Assembly (NCBI GenBank): GCA_013396655.1
Contig: WBMV01006429.1
Coordinates: forward strand, 1,050,739 to 1,114,738
Length of the DNA stretch: 64,000 nt
Reading direction: 5' to 3'
Origin: Campylorhamphus procurvoides
Lineage: Eukaryota; Chordata; Aves; Passeriformes; Dendrocolaptidae
Shown here: positions 1 to 12,002 of the stretch, in pieces
Numbering within the stretch: the stretch's first letter is position 1
Layout of the letters: every line of letters starts with the position of its first letter
The notes under the pieces: model-generated
Seen by the model: only the letters and a program-made list of their open reading frames with translations
Databases searched by the model: none
What the model was told of the DNA's origin: nothing
Program-made: the position numbers and the translations under genes

Positions 1-3000
1 AACAACTGGGAAAAAAGATAATCATCTTGTTGGGTGACCAGCAGAGCCCTGCTTGGAGCACACTCATCCCCCAGACATGAATTAATGGATGCACAAGCAG
101 CCCCCCTGCCCTGCCTGCAGCTCAGCCTCTCGCAGAGATCTTCATTTGCAGAGCAGGACACAACTTGCTGGTGCACAGGAGAAGTTCAATATTCATTAAC
201 CAAAAGAGCCCCCACTCTGTGCTGCAGGCAGCAGCTCAGATCCCCTCCCCATGGGTTTTGTCAGTCCTGCTGGGAATGCTGTACCTCGAGACACCACACA
301 AAGCACCAGCACTGCCAGCCCTCGGCTGGGCTGTTTGCACAGCCACAGTCCAAAGCTGGGAACCTTGAGCAATTCAAAGAGAAAATGCTGGAAAGACAAA
401 AGGTTTAATCTCAGAATTGCATCCAGCAACTTATCCTTGCAATAGTTCACTCCTCGACAGAGAGCTACGTGAAAAGGGAGAATTGAAGCGGGCAGCTGCA
501 CGTTGGGAGATTTACTCCAAACCCTCCCAGGGAGCCTGAGGAGGCTTTCTTTTACAGCCCAGGACAGTAATACATCCAGCTGTGCTAAAGCAAAAGTGTC
601 AGGCACAGAGATTTAAGGAGATAATACAGTGAAGGCTCAGGGACTAGATAAAATCATAAAAAGATGCAGGCAAAAGCTGCTTCTTCCTTGCTCTTTACTA
701 TCAGTTGTCAGTGTTGTATTGGATGGGGAAGGCAGAGCACAACAGCTTCAGCAGGAGGGGTGGCTGGCACAACCTCCTCCTCAGCTGCCCAGGGCACACT
801 ATCATGACCCCAATCCAAACCCAGCTTGCCCCTGAGCACCCTTGTTCTTGTGGCTCAGAAAAACCCAGCTCTGGTCAGAATGCAAACCCCTGCATCCAGC
901 TGTGGGAGGCACCAGATGTGCCCGGGCTCGGTCTGCTCTAGCAGCACTGTCAGGTGGAAGTCTAAGTTGCTTAAGAGGTCAATCCCAAACTTAAGATTCT
1001 TCTGTGTCCTCATTTCTACTGCTGAGCTCTGCCTTATGTCTTGGCAACACACAGATTATCCCAGAAGCTCAGTAAAGCTGTGGATAGGCAATTCATAGGT
1101 ATGGTAGAGACCCAACACTATATAAGCTGTCAGTAAAACCCTCCTGCTTTCCTGTGTCTGGAAGCCACGCAGAAAAGACCTTCACAGCCATCTGCTTGGT
1201 CCCTCCTTGGTCCCACAGGTCACACTGGAAAAACCCAACAAACTGGAAAGGCCCAGAGCCATCCTTCCAGCAGCACATGGGCTGAAGTCTGCTAGCCCAG
1301 CGCTGGCCACGCTTGGTCACACATCTTTATCTGGGCTTGAAAACGCTCTCTTTAAGACACAGCTTTGCCAAACAGGCTTGTCACCCTCTTCCAAATAACT
1401 CATATGAATGTCTTGCATTTTTCAAGTGATGTCATGAAACACGGGGCTGCACACGCCACAAACACTGACATATTTCACTAATACAATCCAGGAGCAGCAT
1501 ATGGAGAATATTTATACAGGTCTTTATTATTTTGTATGAAAGGTAAATGAGCCTTTAGGGGAAATGGTGACTGGTGCTGACAGCATCTTTGTTTTTGGGG
1601 GAAAAAAACAGCAACAGGGGAGGGTTAGAGGCTTTACAAATCTAACTCGTGGGTGTAAATTCCTCCAGTCCTGTTGTAGGGAAAAAACATTCTCTTCTTC
1701 CCATGGTTTTATTGTCATTTATCTTATAAGCTTATAAGTCTTACTAAACTTGTTACTCAACACAGTAATTAGCAGAAATAAGAGGATACATATAAATAAA
1801 ATACAGCTATTGACTCTAAGTAAGTGTTCTTAATAGTTGTTTTACTAATGAGGGTGGAGCAACCTTGTCACGATGGCTGGCGAACAATTAAGTAGAATGC
1901 AGTTTAATTGCTTCTTGATCTCCTGGCAAAAACCAACGCACATCCAAACTCATGTGAGAGAAACCCAGACTAATCAGAGCAATGTGACATTGTCTCACCA
2001 GGTGAAAAGCAAAGCTGGGACGGTCCCAACACCTCAAATCTTTGCGCTTGAGCTTCACTTGCTGACAGCAGGAACGCCCTGGTGCAGGGACAGGGCCAGA
2101 TTTGGGCAGGATTTGTTTGCCCTCCCAAGGAGGGGCAAAGGCACAGAACAGTCCAAAGGAAGAGCAGTGCATGACTCAGGGGACCCATCTGGTTTGTGGG
2201 GTGCCAGCACTTAACCCCTGTGCTCTGGTACATCAGCAGCCTCCAGACAGGTCCCAGAGTCTCAGAGTGCCTGTTTCTGTCCATCAGAAGTGGATACCGA
2301 ACATGGAAGGACGCCTTGATAAATGCAGGAATTACCACCACACCCCCCACCCAGCAAGCAAGAAAATAAAGGCCATTTATTTGCTACAAAACCACTACCA
2401 GAAAACTCAGCAAAGCAAGCCCCTGGAATCTGATTTAATTAAAATCAATGAGAATTATATCATCAATTTATCAGGAAACCCAAACCTAACAGGAAATTAT
2501 TTATGTTACCTACAGACTCCTTTCGCGGAGCTGCTTGTCGGTGCCTCTGCCACGGGACAGCCCTGGCAGCCCAGCTGCACCTCTGCTGCTCCATTTGTCA
2601 TCTCAATGCTCCATTTGTTCCCCCCAAAGCAGCTCATCTTACACAAAGCAGTTGTCATGCCTCTTCCCAGTCCCCACCATCTCCAGCGCTTTACACATTC
2701 CCCTCCACACGCGCTCAGAAAAATCACTTGCCACAAGAGTTTTTAAATGGGGCTTATCAAAACAGCAAGACAGAAGATGTGCAGGGCAGAACCTCCACTT
2801 TCTTGTGCTCTTTGCTGAAACGCTCAAACCCACAGCCTTGTACAGCAGGCTTTTCTATCCACAAAATACCACTGAGATATTTGGACGTGGCTTGTTAAGA
2901 AGAATCCTGACACAAGGGGAGGGGAGGGAGGCACAACGATCTTAAAAAGGAATTTCATGCATGGAAAAGGCTACAAAAAGTAAAACCTGGATACCTGTAA

Positions 3001-3385
3001 CACAAACGAGCAGGAAGTGATTTAAGGCGATTTGGAAATCCCATGTCAGTGGCTGGTTGGACACCTCCTTTGGAACACAAACATTCAGCAGGCTATTTAT
3101 AGTCCAAGGGGAAAAGCTGCCTCTTCCCCCACCCAAGCACAGCAGAGCACAGGGAAGAACATAAATTTGGAGCAACTCCAATAGACACGAACAAGTCACT
3201 GTCTTTATCTCAATTTAACTGATTTCAGAAAACTTAAAGAAGCCATGCTCAAGATGAGTGCTCTCAATCTCAAAGACACTCAAACCCCTACTAGACCTGC
3301 TATTGTGTAGAGAGCAGTGGCTGATTTATTGACTGCAAAATGCTGTGGATCAAGCCTTAGTATTTGCTAATATCTCTCCAGAAAA
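1..3385. other. non-coding stretch, no gene seen
   Basis: I see no exon, RNA gene or young repeat here. Open frames reach at most 214 codons (2102-2746 on +). They have no domain, and frames overlap on both strands, as expected by chance in DNA of moderate GC. The 1700-1830 part is AT-rich with several short TTAATA/AATTAG words but no clear element. A possible reverse-strand SINE tail at 2660-2715 is listed separately. Absence of a gene is my reading of composition and translations only. Confidence 0.6.
2660..2715 (-). repeat. possible MIR/CORE-SINE 3' tail
   Basis: Read on the minus strand, this stretch gives 'gtaaagcgctggagatgg'. It resembles the 3' part of amniote MIR-type SINEs, where a 'gtaaagcgctttgagatc' phrase is typical. 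Only about 50 bases match by eye and no tRNA-like head is visible, so this is a weak call. A RepeatMasker search with a sauropsid library would decide it. Confidence 0.3.
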
Positions 3386-3472
3386 TGGCCTTTAATGGTC
3401 CAATTCAACTCCCATTAGTGAGAAAGAAACAACACCCATTCTCTTTAATGGAGTTAAGTAAAGTTGTATCAG
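3386..3472. mobile_element. worn palindromic MITE fossil (sauropsid type)
   Basis: The sequence holds 'caattcaactcccatta' followed by 'ctctttaatggagttaag'. These correspond to the phrases 'ctcccattgacttcaatgg' and 'ttcaatggagtta' of palindromic non-autonomous DNA elements that I recall as common and old in turtle, crocodile and bird genomes. No target-site duplication or intact terminal repeat is visible, so the copy is old and truncated. Family name not assigned. The match is by memory of the phrase, not by a search. Confidence 0.5.
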
Positions 3473-5769
3473 CAGCTGCTCAGGAAAAATAAAATATTTG
3501 GACGTCTCAGTCTTACTTGTTACATTTTATCTGATATGAAACCTTCAAACCTCGGGCTGAAACACAGAAATTATAGTGCTGTTTCCAGTTTAAAAAGAAA
3601 GGTGTTGAGAAGGGGAAATCCACCTCTCATTGCCTTGGGTGTAATCCAGAAGTAACCCTGGCGAAAGCGGGGCAGCTTCAGGAGCACAAATGCGAAGTGA
3701 CAGGGAAATCCAGCCTCCTATTCACATCACATATTCCATGGTTCTTTCTATTTCACAGTAATACACCAAGTTAAACTGCTTATTAGATGGGCACATTCTC
3801 CTAACCACAGCCGGGCTTGTATGTTATGTTGGGCTGGCCATCAGTACAGACTGCCCTTTAATCATAATTCTGCTGTCATTTGTGGTTCCACTTCAGAAGA
3901 TCCTGCCTTTAATACACAAATTGGATTGCTGTTAGCTCTGCTACAGCCCAGAGGAGAGGCATGTGAGTAATGCCACGGGAGGGACTCCTTGCAACCATCC
4001 CTTTTTCTACCAACCTCTTGCACGTTTTCCTAACAATCTCTACCTTCAAATACTTCTGCTGGCCTATAGGATGCTGTGGCACTTGCCAATTAGCAAATAA
4101 TGACCCTTCTGAGATTACCTAATAACTGCCATAAGGAATAAAAAGGCTGTTGTACAGAAGTTCTTCTACAGAAAAAATAAATTTTAAAAAAGACCAAATT
4201 TTTATTAGTGGAATCACTAACAGACACATGGTTCTTATGTGATCAATTTACTTTTAGGAAATGCCCGGTATGAGATAATGAAATTATCCCCCAAAACAAA
4301 AGCAACCCCCAAACCAGCAATTTCAAACAGCACACTGCAGCCTGGCAGCTCATGAATGAAACACTCCGGAGGTGTTTGTGCACATTTATAATTTACTCCA
4401 CCACATAAAGAAATAAGACAACTGCAAACGCCAAGCTGATGCTCTCCCAGCTGTGTACAACATGTAATGATCCCTTCACCTGAGTACAATATGTAATGAT
4501 ACCTTCACCAAGGCTCAGCCAGCCTCACTGGCAGACACACAGAAGGATCCAAATCAGTTCAGCAACTGAGGAATGAGAGGCAATGCTTTATAAAAGCAAC
4601 TCTGCCTTTATAGAGTTCTAAAGCACTACACACAGAGCACCTGAAATGCTGGTTAGCACATGCACAGGCCAGGAACAGAAGCACAAATCCCATCCCCAAT
4701 GCACAGAAGGGCACACAGTGCTGGCAGTCTCCAGGGAGGCTGAGAGGAACAGGAATCTCTTCTCCAGGTCTTGGCATGGCAGCAGCCACAAGGGACCCTG
4801 CTAACCTTGTCCTCCAGCAGAGCTCATCCCAAATTTGTGTAAAATCACTGCTAATCTCATACAGAGGCAGATATCCACATCTGGCAGCTCATGCAGGACA
4901 TGGTTTTGGGTTTTCTTTTCCAGTTCCTCTGGAACAAGGCACCAAACTCAACCAGCCACATACTTAGCCTTACATGTGCTCCCAGCTCAGGGAGATCTCC
5001 AGGTGCAATTTTCAGTACTTAACTAACCCATGAAACATCAAGCAGAAATGCCTCACTGCATCACAAGACAATTTCTACACCTCTTTCACCTGCCCTTGAT
5101 CTTTCAACCTGAATTTCTCTACTGGACCCACTGTTTGCAGTTGCCCCTGTGACCCTACTGAATTATTTCATGCTGGGCCATCCTAAAGGCTGAGTCATAA
5201 GTGATACACATAACTGGAACCCCAAACTCCTTTCTGTGCACGTGGATAACGAGGCCCTGCAGTGTCAGTTCCACGAACATCACAGATTTGAATGAAATGA
5301 TGGAAAAATTGAAGGTCCCAGCAGTCATCTTTGCTCTCTGCAGATCATGACTACATGCAGCATCCTTCCTGTGTTCCAGTTTCAGTACAGCTGAAGTCCC
5401 CTGGCAGCAACCCAGGGCCAGCCCTTGAGCCCTGATGCTTTCAGAGGGCACCTCCAGTCCACAGGGCAGAGCAAGGGACCATCTCATGATGTTCCTGCAT
5501 CCCCTTCCCTTGCCTGACTTCCACAGCCCTGCACGATCCCCACTCCCATAGCCCATCCTGAGCTCCAGCCCTGCAGAAAGCATCAGGCCTTTTGCCAGCA
5601 CCAGTGTGGTTTGTCACAACTTCCTGCACTTGTGGCTTTGTCTTCTGCTTGTTTTAAGTTGTGGAACGTGAGCCCCAAGCAAGGTGACCAGGATGTGCAT
5701 GCTATAGGATGTTTATCCCCGTGCATTGGAACAGCCAACACGTACACCTTCAAAATTGCTGTAATCAGG
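3473..5769. other. non-coding stretch, no gene seen
   Basis: The sequence is AT-moderate with no recognisable exon. The interval 4130-4210 is AT-rich (runs of aaaaaataaattttaaaaaag type) and may be simple low-complexity DNA. A two-unit tandem duplication at 4455-4511 is listed separately. The reverse frame 5155-5601 (148 codons) has no domain and no coding-like character that I can see. Confidence 0.6.
4455..4511. repeat. two-copy tandem duplication, period 29
   Basis: Unit one starts 'gtacaacatgtaatgatccc' at 4455 and unit two starts 'gtacaatatgtaatgatacc' at 4484. Both units end in 'ttcacc' plus a few bases. The copies differ at only a few positions, which points to a fairly recent local slippage or unequal-exchange event. 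No function is evident. Confidence 0.85.
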
Positions 5770-5920
5770 AAATGAGCCATGAAATGTGTAAGCGGCGGCA
5801 CATTAATAATCTGGTTTATAGCTTAAATTAGAATCTTTGGAATTTCACAGCCAGACACTTTTAAATAGGTCAAAAATGCGGTAATCACACTTAATGATCA
5901 CGCTGCAATGTGCATCCCAT
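5770..5920. promoter_or_regulatory. possible conserved non-coding element
   Basis: This AT-rich block keeps CpG-containing words (gcggcggc, tgcggtaatc, atcacgctgc) in a region otherwise poor in CpG. It also has homeodomain-like cores ('cattaataatc', 'cttaatgatca') and 'gctttaaat'-like words. This mix is typical of conserved enhancers, but conservation cannot be seen from one sequence, so the call is inference. Confidence 0.3.
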
Positions 5921-7924
5921 CAGAGCTGGGAGTGAGGGAACCTGAGCAGAATGGAGATGAACCACTGGCACACTCAAAAAAGCACTTCACGAACCTCAAG
6001 AGCCAAACAGATAACCCAGGCTGGAAGTTTTTTATCCTTTGGCCCTGCTCTTCAGAAATGAGGTCTGAGATTTCATGGGATCACACACAACAAATGCTGT
6101 GCCTCAGTATTTTCCTTTTAGTTACCACTGTGATTAGCAAAGGATTCGACCACTTGCAAGGACGGAGGATTTAATGATGGAAACAAAGCCTTCCCCAGCT
6201 GAGGAATGTGGTTTGTTATCATATTTGTCCAGGCACTCAGAGTTAAAACACATCCCTGGGCATCAACATTTTGATTTCTTTTAAAGAAAAGAACAAGAAT
6301 TGGCAGTAGTCTCCAAACCAAGGGAACTCTTCACAATTTTTCTAAGTTTAGACACATGCTTATGTTCTCTTTACAACAACTCGTCTTTAGGTACAACAAA
6401 CCTGATGGAAAAATGGAGTAAAGAGTGATAATTTCAGCAAAAGAAGCAGTTGCTGCTAATTAATCCTGTCCTGTCAAGCTGCTGAGGGGTAACCAAAAAG
6501 GTAAATCAAGGGGAAAAAAACCCAGCTCTATTCTATGAAAACAAAGTCAATGTTTGTCTACTGTGAAAGTACAAAGTCAGCAGGGGAGACTGCTTGGAAG
6601 CTTATAAGAAAACAGGAGAGAAATGTTTTTTTGGTTTCTTTTTTCCTCCAGTCAAACTTGGTTTCTTCTGAAAAACAAAAGCAAGGCAAAAGATGAAAGG
6701 CCTTCTCTTCTGAAGCCAAAGATGAAGAATACAAAGAATATTAATGACTAACAAGTCTGTCTGAAAATGCCACGAGCTTAGCTGTAGTAAGGACTAAAAG
6801 GAAGAAGAATACTGCCATTAACTAATAAGTTTCTGATCTAAGGAGCAGTGATGAAGGCTGATTGGGTCATTTATGGAAGGAAACACGAGTTCAGAAAAGC
6901 ACAAATTCCTTACAGAGGATAAAAGGAAAGGGAGAAAGATGCCAGTATATACATGCACAAGCTCAGGATGGTTGTGGTTCACTTACAAAGCATGTAAAGG
7001 TTCAAAATTCCCAATTAGTGCTTGTCTGCCCCTCACACATTTGTATGGGCAGGTATGGGTATGTTCTGTGGGAAACTCCAGAACTGCTTTATATCACAGA
7101 ATATTGGATTTTGATTGGATTTTTTCCAAAAGGAAAAAAATCAGAACACACAGAAACTTGCCTTTGTCATAGTTTATTTGCCCCAGCAGAAGCCTGTGTG
7201 GTCACCACAGCTTCCCAACATCCTGGCATGCCACAGTGGTCTGGGAGGGTCTTCAAACCCCTCCACGTTTGAAGTGTGCCCATTCTCCTTTGAGAAATTC
7301 TTCTAATTTAAGCACGAGAAGCACAACAAAACCAGGAAGAAGAAAGGGAGGGAAAAAAACCCTCCAAAACAGAACAAAAAAGTATCCTACAAACCTCAGA
7401 GCCAAAAATGACACGATGCCAACCTCAGATTTGGAAACTGATTCATTTGCCAGCTCGTGGGCACACACACCTAGTGTGTCTATATTGGTATGCATGGACT
7501 CAGGCTCCCTGCTCTGCAGAGGCAACGAGCATCTTTAAATCAGCAAAAACTCCAGAATCACTGCACTTGGAGAAGTTGGAAAAATTCTCCTTTCTCTAAG
7601 CTCAGATTAGAGGAATCTTGATGCAGCAGCTCTGCCTGCAACACCCAGCAAGGCTGAGAGCCAGCACGGACACACAATTTCTCTGAGATTCCTTCCCTTA
7701 AGAGGCCACTGCTCACTCCTGCAGACAGACTGTTGGGCACTGGAGACTGATCCAGCAGATGATATGAGAAGCCTCTGTGTCAGGACAGAAATTTAGGGAG
7801 CATTCTGGCTGTGAGAATTCTGGCAATGTTGAAGCCAGCAGTGCCAGAGAGCTGTGCTGCTGTCCCTTCCAAGCCCCATATTCAGTGCCCAGCTTTGTCC
7901 ACAACACACAGTGGTCTCACCAAA
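5921..7924. other. non-coding stretch, no gene seen
   Basis: No exon, RNA gene or young repeat was recognised. The interval 7310-7385 is an A-rich, purine-biased tract (agaagaaaggg and aaaaaaacc words) of low complexity. The 136-codon and 100-codon frames near 6.9-7.5 kb run through this tract and look like chance frames. Confidence 0.6.
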
Positions 7925-8035
7925 CTCTGTCACCATCCCCTTCTGGAAAACGGGGATAAGGACATGTCTCAGCAGCATCACAAAGGTTTGTTAATGCTTG
8001 TAAGCACTTTGTAGATAAGGAACATCAAGACAGCA
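7925..8035 (+). repeat. MIR-like (CORE-SINE) fossil, 3' half
   Basis: In order I see 'ggaaaacggggataagg', then 'ttgttaatgcttgtaagcac', then 'tttgtagataaggaacatca'. This matches the order of phrases in the 3' half of amniote MIR-type SINEs: 'tgtaaaatggggataat', then 'ttaatg.ttgtaaagcac', then 'tttgagatcc.tggatgaaa'. The tRNA-like head is not visible upstream. The matching segments lie in the right order and spacing, which makes chance unlikely. Confidence 0.65.
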
Positions 8036-11009
8036 GTTAGCAGAGGGGTTTGGGGCACAGACAGACGTAAATCCAAAGCACTCATATCATGCACTCTTTT
8101 TAAACAAGCACAGCAGCAGATCAGCTCCCTGCATTTAGTGGTTGTGGGCTCCATCCTCTCAACAGACTGAGCTCTCTGCCTTTGATCCAAAAAATGAGTC
8201 TGCAGAGAATATTCACATGTTTAATGTTAATCATATGCTTAAATCCTTTGAATCTATAAAGAGGGTAAAGGAGAAAAGTGTTCCCCAGCTCCAAAACAAA
8301 CACATGTTCCCACAAGTTATATTTAGGACACGAGCAAACATTAGACCAGCAAAGGAAAGGCCTTCACTATACACCTGCTAAGCTTCTGCATCCCTGAGGA
8401 AACATGCAGGTGGGAGAAGTGTCCAGAGTGAGTTTGCTTAGACAAAATCCCTCAAACACAACCAACGTGGTGCTATTTGATAGAAGCTCCCCAGGGCATG
8501 TAAACTGCTATTCCACAGGCAGAGCAGTCCTTGAGCAAGGAAATCAGAAACCAGAATAAACCAAGTTTACTAAGGAACTCACCACACAGATTTGAACTTA
8601 TGATTCCAGATTCATTTGCAATTATTAATTCCTTTATTTATTAACTGTCTGTTGTGAGAGAAGAGGCCTTCTTTTGAGTACAGGCACTGCCACCCTGTCC
8701 TCACAAACTCCATGTGCCATTGGCAGCACCTAGAAAGCATCTTCTCCTAACTCTGCATCAGGGAAGAAAACTACTAAGCAAAAAGCATTGGATTCCCCTT
8801 AAAGCTTTGTTCATTTTCAGCACAGGCTGCTCTCTCTCTCATCTTCACTATCTGAAACATCTAATTCGATTTACCTCCTGCTGAACTCCTGGCCCAGTTA
8901 GTGGCTTGGGGCTACCAGCCTCCTAAGCCAGCTGGCCAGAGTGTCCATAAGTCTGCTCTTTCCTCAAGGCCCCCTCGACCCAGGCCATCCTGAACCCTTT
9001 CCTGCAGATGGATCAAGCCAGTGCAGGGAGGGCACAGCTCCTTTTGCACAGCTGAGCTCAGAAGAACAAGGTACCTGCAGCTTCAGGATGCTCTGAGCTC
9101 CACATGGTCACAGATGTGCTCCTGTAGAGCACAGCACTCCCAGCTACACCCAGGGCTGCAGGGTGGACACAGCCCTGACCAGAGGAGCATCTGCAGCAGA
9201 AACATAACAGGCTTCCAGAGATGGATTTCAAACCCCTGTTAAACGAGAAAAGCCTCAGGCAACCAAAGGGCCACTGTCCAGAGCTTCACTGCTGTAGCAG
9301 ATCCCTAAACATTATCCAGCTTACTCACAGCAACATCACATTTTGCCAGCAATGTGAAAAGGACAAATCACTCTCACCAGTGACAATTGCCCAAGATGCT
9401 AAACAAGGCTGCTAATTATTTCGGAGGATTTTTCAAGAATCCTTTAAGATTATTGTCCTCAAATTTGATTAAATAATGCTATAAATCCTTTCAACTGAAC
9501 ATCTTTAGATGAAGTTGACTTGATGGTATAAAAGAAACGTTTTCTCCTCAAGCAATGGCTTTTTGAGAAGTATGCTGTATTTTAACAGGACACAGCACTA
9601 AAGCAGAGGGGGCTGTTCCAGTCACACCTTGTGAAGGGTTAACAAGGTATTATCCTCCTTGTTTGGCTCAATTAGCCCTGTACAGAATGCCAGCTATTCC
9701 TACCTTCACCTGCCCTAAACCAAGAACCAGGAGGGATGGAATCACATTGCTGGGTGAGGCTGTAAGAAGTCCAAGGGAAGTTAACGCAGCACTAGAAATG
9801 CTGGTTATGTTTCTCCACCCCCTCTGCAAGACACTTTGCTCTTCCAAGGTTTGTAGGCACTACAGAACAACACGAAATTCACTGAAGTTACAGCTCATCA
9901 GCATGACCTGGCAGCCCCCACCACTGGAGAAACGCCATGGAGAGGACTGAAAGGCCCAGAAGACATCTCCATGACTTTCTTTATCACAGTTTCCTGGAGA
10001 AAGAAACACTGTCTCATGATGGGATAAGGTACAAGGCACAGCTTCTAAAGAATCTCTCACAGTAAGCTAAGACCTCTTAGACATCTCTGGTGCCTTTGTG
10101 TTGTTCAATGACTCCATTAATATCACCCAGGAGGTCAGATTTCATTACCAGGCACTTTTCCCTGGGTAGACCCTTGACTTTTCTTTTGCTCTACCAGTTC
10201 TTTGTTGGAATATATAAAGGGCCAGAGGGTAACAAAGGAATGCACACCCCATCCTCACCCCTTTACACAGTCATCCTTCCCCATTCCACACAGGCAGTCC
10301 ACTCCTTCTCCCATCCCCAACAAAACAGAGGAGATTAAGAGTCCTGGAAAGCAGAGCACTAGCAAGGTGCATCTCTCGGTGCTGAAGAGGGCAGACACAC
10401 CTTCTTCAGGCACGAGGTGCTGCTGGCTGCACCACAGAGCACAGGTATCCCACATCCAGCACTGCTGGAATACACCTTTTACACTACACTGGATTGGGAA
10501 CAATAATTGAATTCCAGTCTAATTCCTTTCTGATTGACCGCCCTAACTCCTGAGTGACTCCCATTAAGTCAATTCCCAGTGCCTTAAATAAGGAGCCCAC
10601 GAAGCTACTAAAACAATGACAATCCTTTTATCTGGGAAATACTTCCCCAGGAAATTTCTCCCATGGAATACAAGTGCCAGCATTTTAGGTTTCAGTAGCA
10701 TCATAAGATGTGCCATCACCACTCTGTTCAACACAGGCAGGGACTGTCAAGTCCTAGAGAATACAATCCAAGCACAAATGGTCCCTCCTCTGCACTTCTC
10801 TCTCAGTGTTTCATCCTGTGCCAGAGGGATCGGTGCCCAGTGTGGATCCTCACAAAAGCCACCAAAACCCCCCAGGCTATACGATGTCACCCAGGAATGC
10901 CCTGGGTATTAAAGCCACCACCGAGGGACGAGGTTTGTGCAGCTGCTCCCCTGTCCTGTTAATTGGGTGCTGTGGACACGCTCCCGCCGTAAGCACATCT
11001 TTGACATAA
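8036..11009. other. non-coding stretch, no gene seen
   Basis: No gene is recognised. The interval 8580-8660 is AT-rich, with the words 'tttgcaattattaattcc' and 'atttattaactg'. It may be regulatory, but it is too short to judge. The 8.9-9.3 kb part is richer in GC with CTG/CAG-type words and no domain-bearing frame. The frames at 9663-9950 and 10616-10912 have no recognisable product. Confidence 0.6.
9395..9540. promoter_or_regulatory. possible conserved non-coding element
   Basis: This AT-rich block contains 'ctgctaattatttcgg', 'ttaagattattgtcc' (a SOX-like ATTGT core), 'tttgattaaataatgc' and 'ggtataaaagaaacg'. The last looks like a TATA box but has no following transcript evidence. The clustering of homeodomain and SOX-type cores suggests an enhancer. 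Conservation was not testable here. Confidence 0.3.
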
Positions 11010-11436
11010 CACGGCATGACAATTTCTTCAGAGTCACAGAAATGCAGAGCATACAAATAAACCTGAATGCTGAAACCATTTCATTGTTCATAAGAATATG
11101 CACGTTGCACCTGTTACGACCGAGGGCACTGTCTGTGTCTGGGAGCTGATTATTTCAGCCTCTAACAAGCCTGTCTTGGAGGACTGTTAAATTCCAGGAG
11201 TAAATAAAGCACGGCAAAATTATTTTACAACAAGAAATCATTACCGAATACACAGATAGAGAGCTCTTTAAATTCAAAGCAAAGAAAACAACCCTCAAAC
11301 TGACATTTTCCCCCGGAGCTTCTCACGACCGCTGAGTCAGTTTAAATTAAATTCAGCCGAAACAAAATAACTCCAAGACCGATACTGGTAAAGTCCTACC
11401 CTGAAACAAACGTCTGTGAGCCCGGGACTCCCGATT
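11010..11436. repeat. direct duplicate, copy 1 (probable assembly artefact)
   Basis: This 427-bp block is repeated at 11,576-12,002 with a constant offset of 566 bases and no indels. I see only three substitutions: 11354 c versus 11920 t, 11358 c versus 11924 t, and 11436 t versus 12002 c. The copy ends exactly at a single N (11437). A block ending at an N, near-identical to a second block that begins just after another N (11575), is the usual signature of two haplotype contigs placed in tandem by a scaffolder. The block itself is AT-rich, with intact CpGs and TAAT-type words, and may be a conserved element in its own right. Confidence 0.9.
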
Positions 11437-11437
11437 N
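11437..11437. other. assembly gap, single N
   Basis: A single n sits exactly at the right edge of duplicate copy 1. With the n at 11575 it isolates a 137-bp fragment. Single-base Ns at breaks in sequence continuity usually mark scaffold joins of unknown or minimal size rather than one ambiguous base. Confidence 0.9.
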
Positions 11438-11574
11438 TCACCGAGCTACGCGCGGCTGCTGCCCCCGCTGCCGTCCATGGGGGCGGCGGGGGGACGGGAG
11501 CCCGCTGCGGGCCAGAGCCGCCCCGCGATCCGCCGCATCTGCCCGCCGCCGCGGAGGAGGAGGAGAGCGAGGAG
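11438..11574. other. 137-bp very GC-rich orphan fragment between two gaps
   Basis: The fragment is dense in CpG and GGC/GGA triplets and unlike the AT-rich block on either side. It is open on both strands through most frames, as GC-rich DNA often is. One + frame has an ATG at 11477 in a fair initiation context (gtccATGg) and stays open to the gap. That frame would encode a Gly/Ala/Arg/Pro-rich start of 32 codons. A purine run ('gcggaggaggaggagagc') lies at its 3' end. It could be part of the CpG island's 5' side, a first exon or 5' UTR from this or another locus, or a misplaced mini-contig. I cannot assign a product. Confidence 0.5.
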
Positions 11575-11575
11575 N
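11575..11575. other. assembly gap, single N
   Basis: A single n immediately precedes the first base of duplicate copy 2 (11576). Its position at the copy boundary supports a scaffold join rather than a base-calling ambiguity. Confidence 0.9.
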
Positions 11576-12002
11576 CACGGCATGACAATTTCTTCAGAGT
11601 CACAGAAATGCAGAGCATACAAATAAACCTGAATGCTGAAACCATTTCATTGTTCATAAGAATATGCACGTTGCACCTGTTACGACCGAGGGCACTGTCT
11701 GTGTCTGGGAGCTGATTATTTCAGCCTCTAACAAGCCTGTCTTGGAGGACTGTTAAATTCCAGGAGTAAATAAAGCACGGCAAAATTATTTTACAACAAG
11801 AAATCATTACCGAATACACAGATAGAGAGCTCTTTAAATTCAAAGCAAAGAAAACAACCCTCAAACTGACATTTTCCCCCGGAGCTTCTCACGACCGCTG
11901 AGTCAGTTTAAATTAAATTTAGCTGAAACAAAATAACTCCAAGACCGATACTGGTAAAGTCCTACCCTGAAACAAACGTCTGTGAGCCCGGGACTCCCGA
12001 TC
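11576..12002. repeat. direct duplicate, copy 2, continuous with CpG island
   Basis: This is the second copy of the block at 11,010-11,436. It continues without a break into the CpG island at about 12,000, whereas copy 1 is continuous with the left flank. The likely true locus is therefore left flank, one copy, then island. The two a/g-flanked C-to-T differences (11920 and 11924 relative to copy 1) lie four bases apart and fit allelic variation. Confidence 0.9.
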
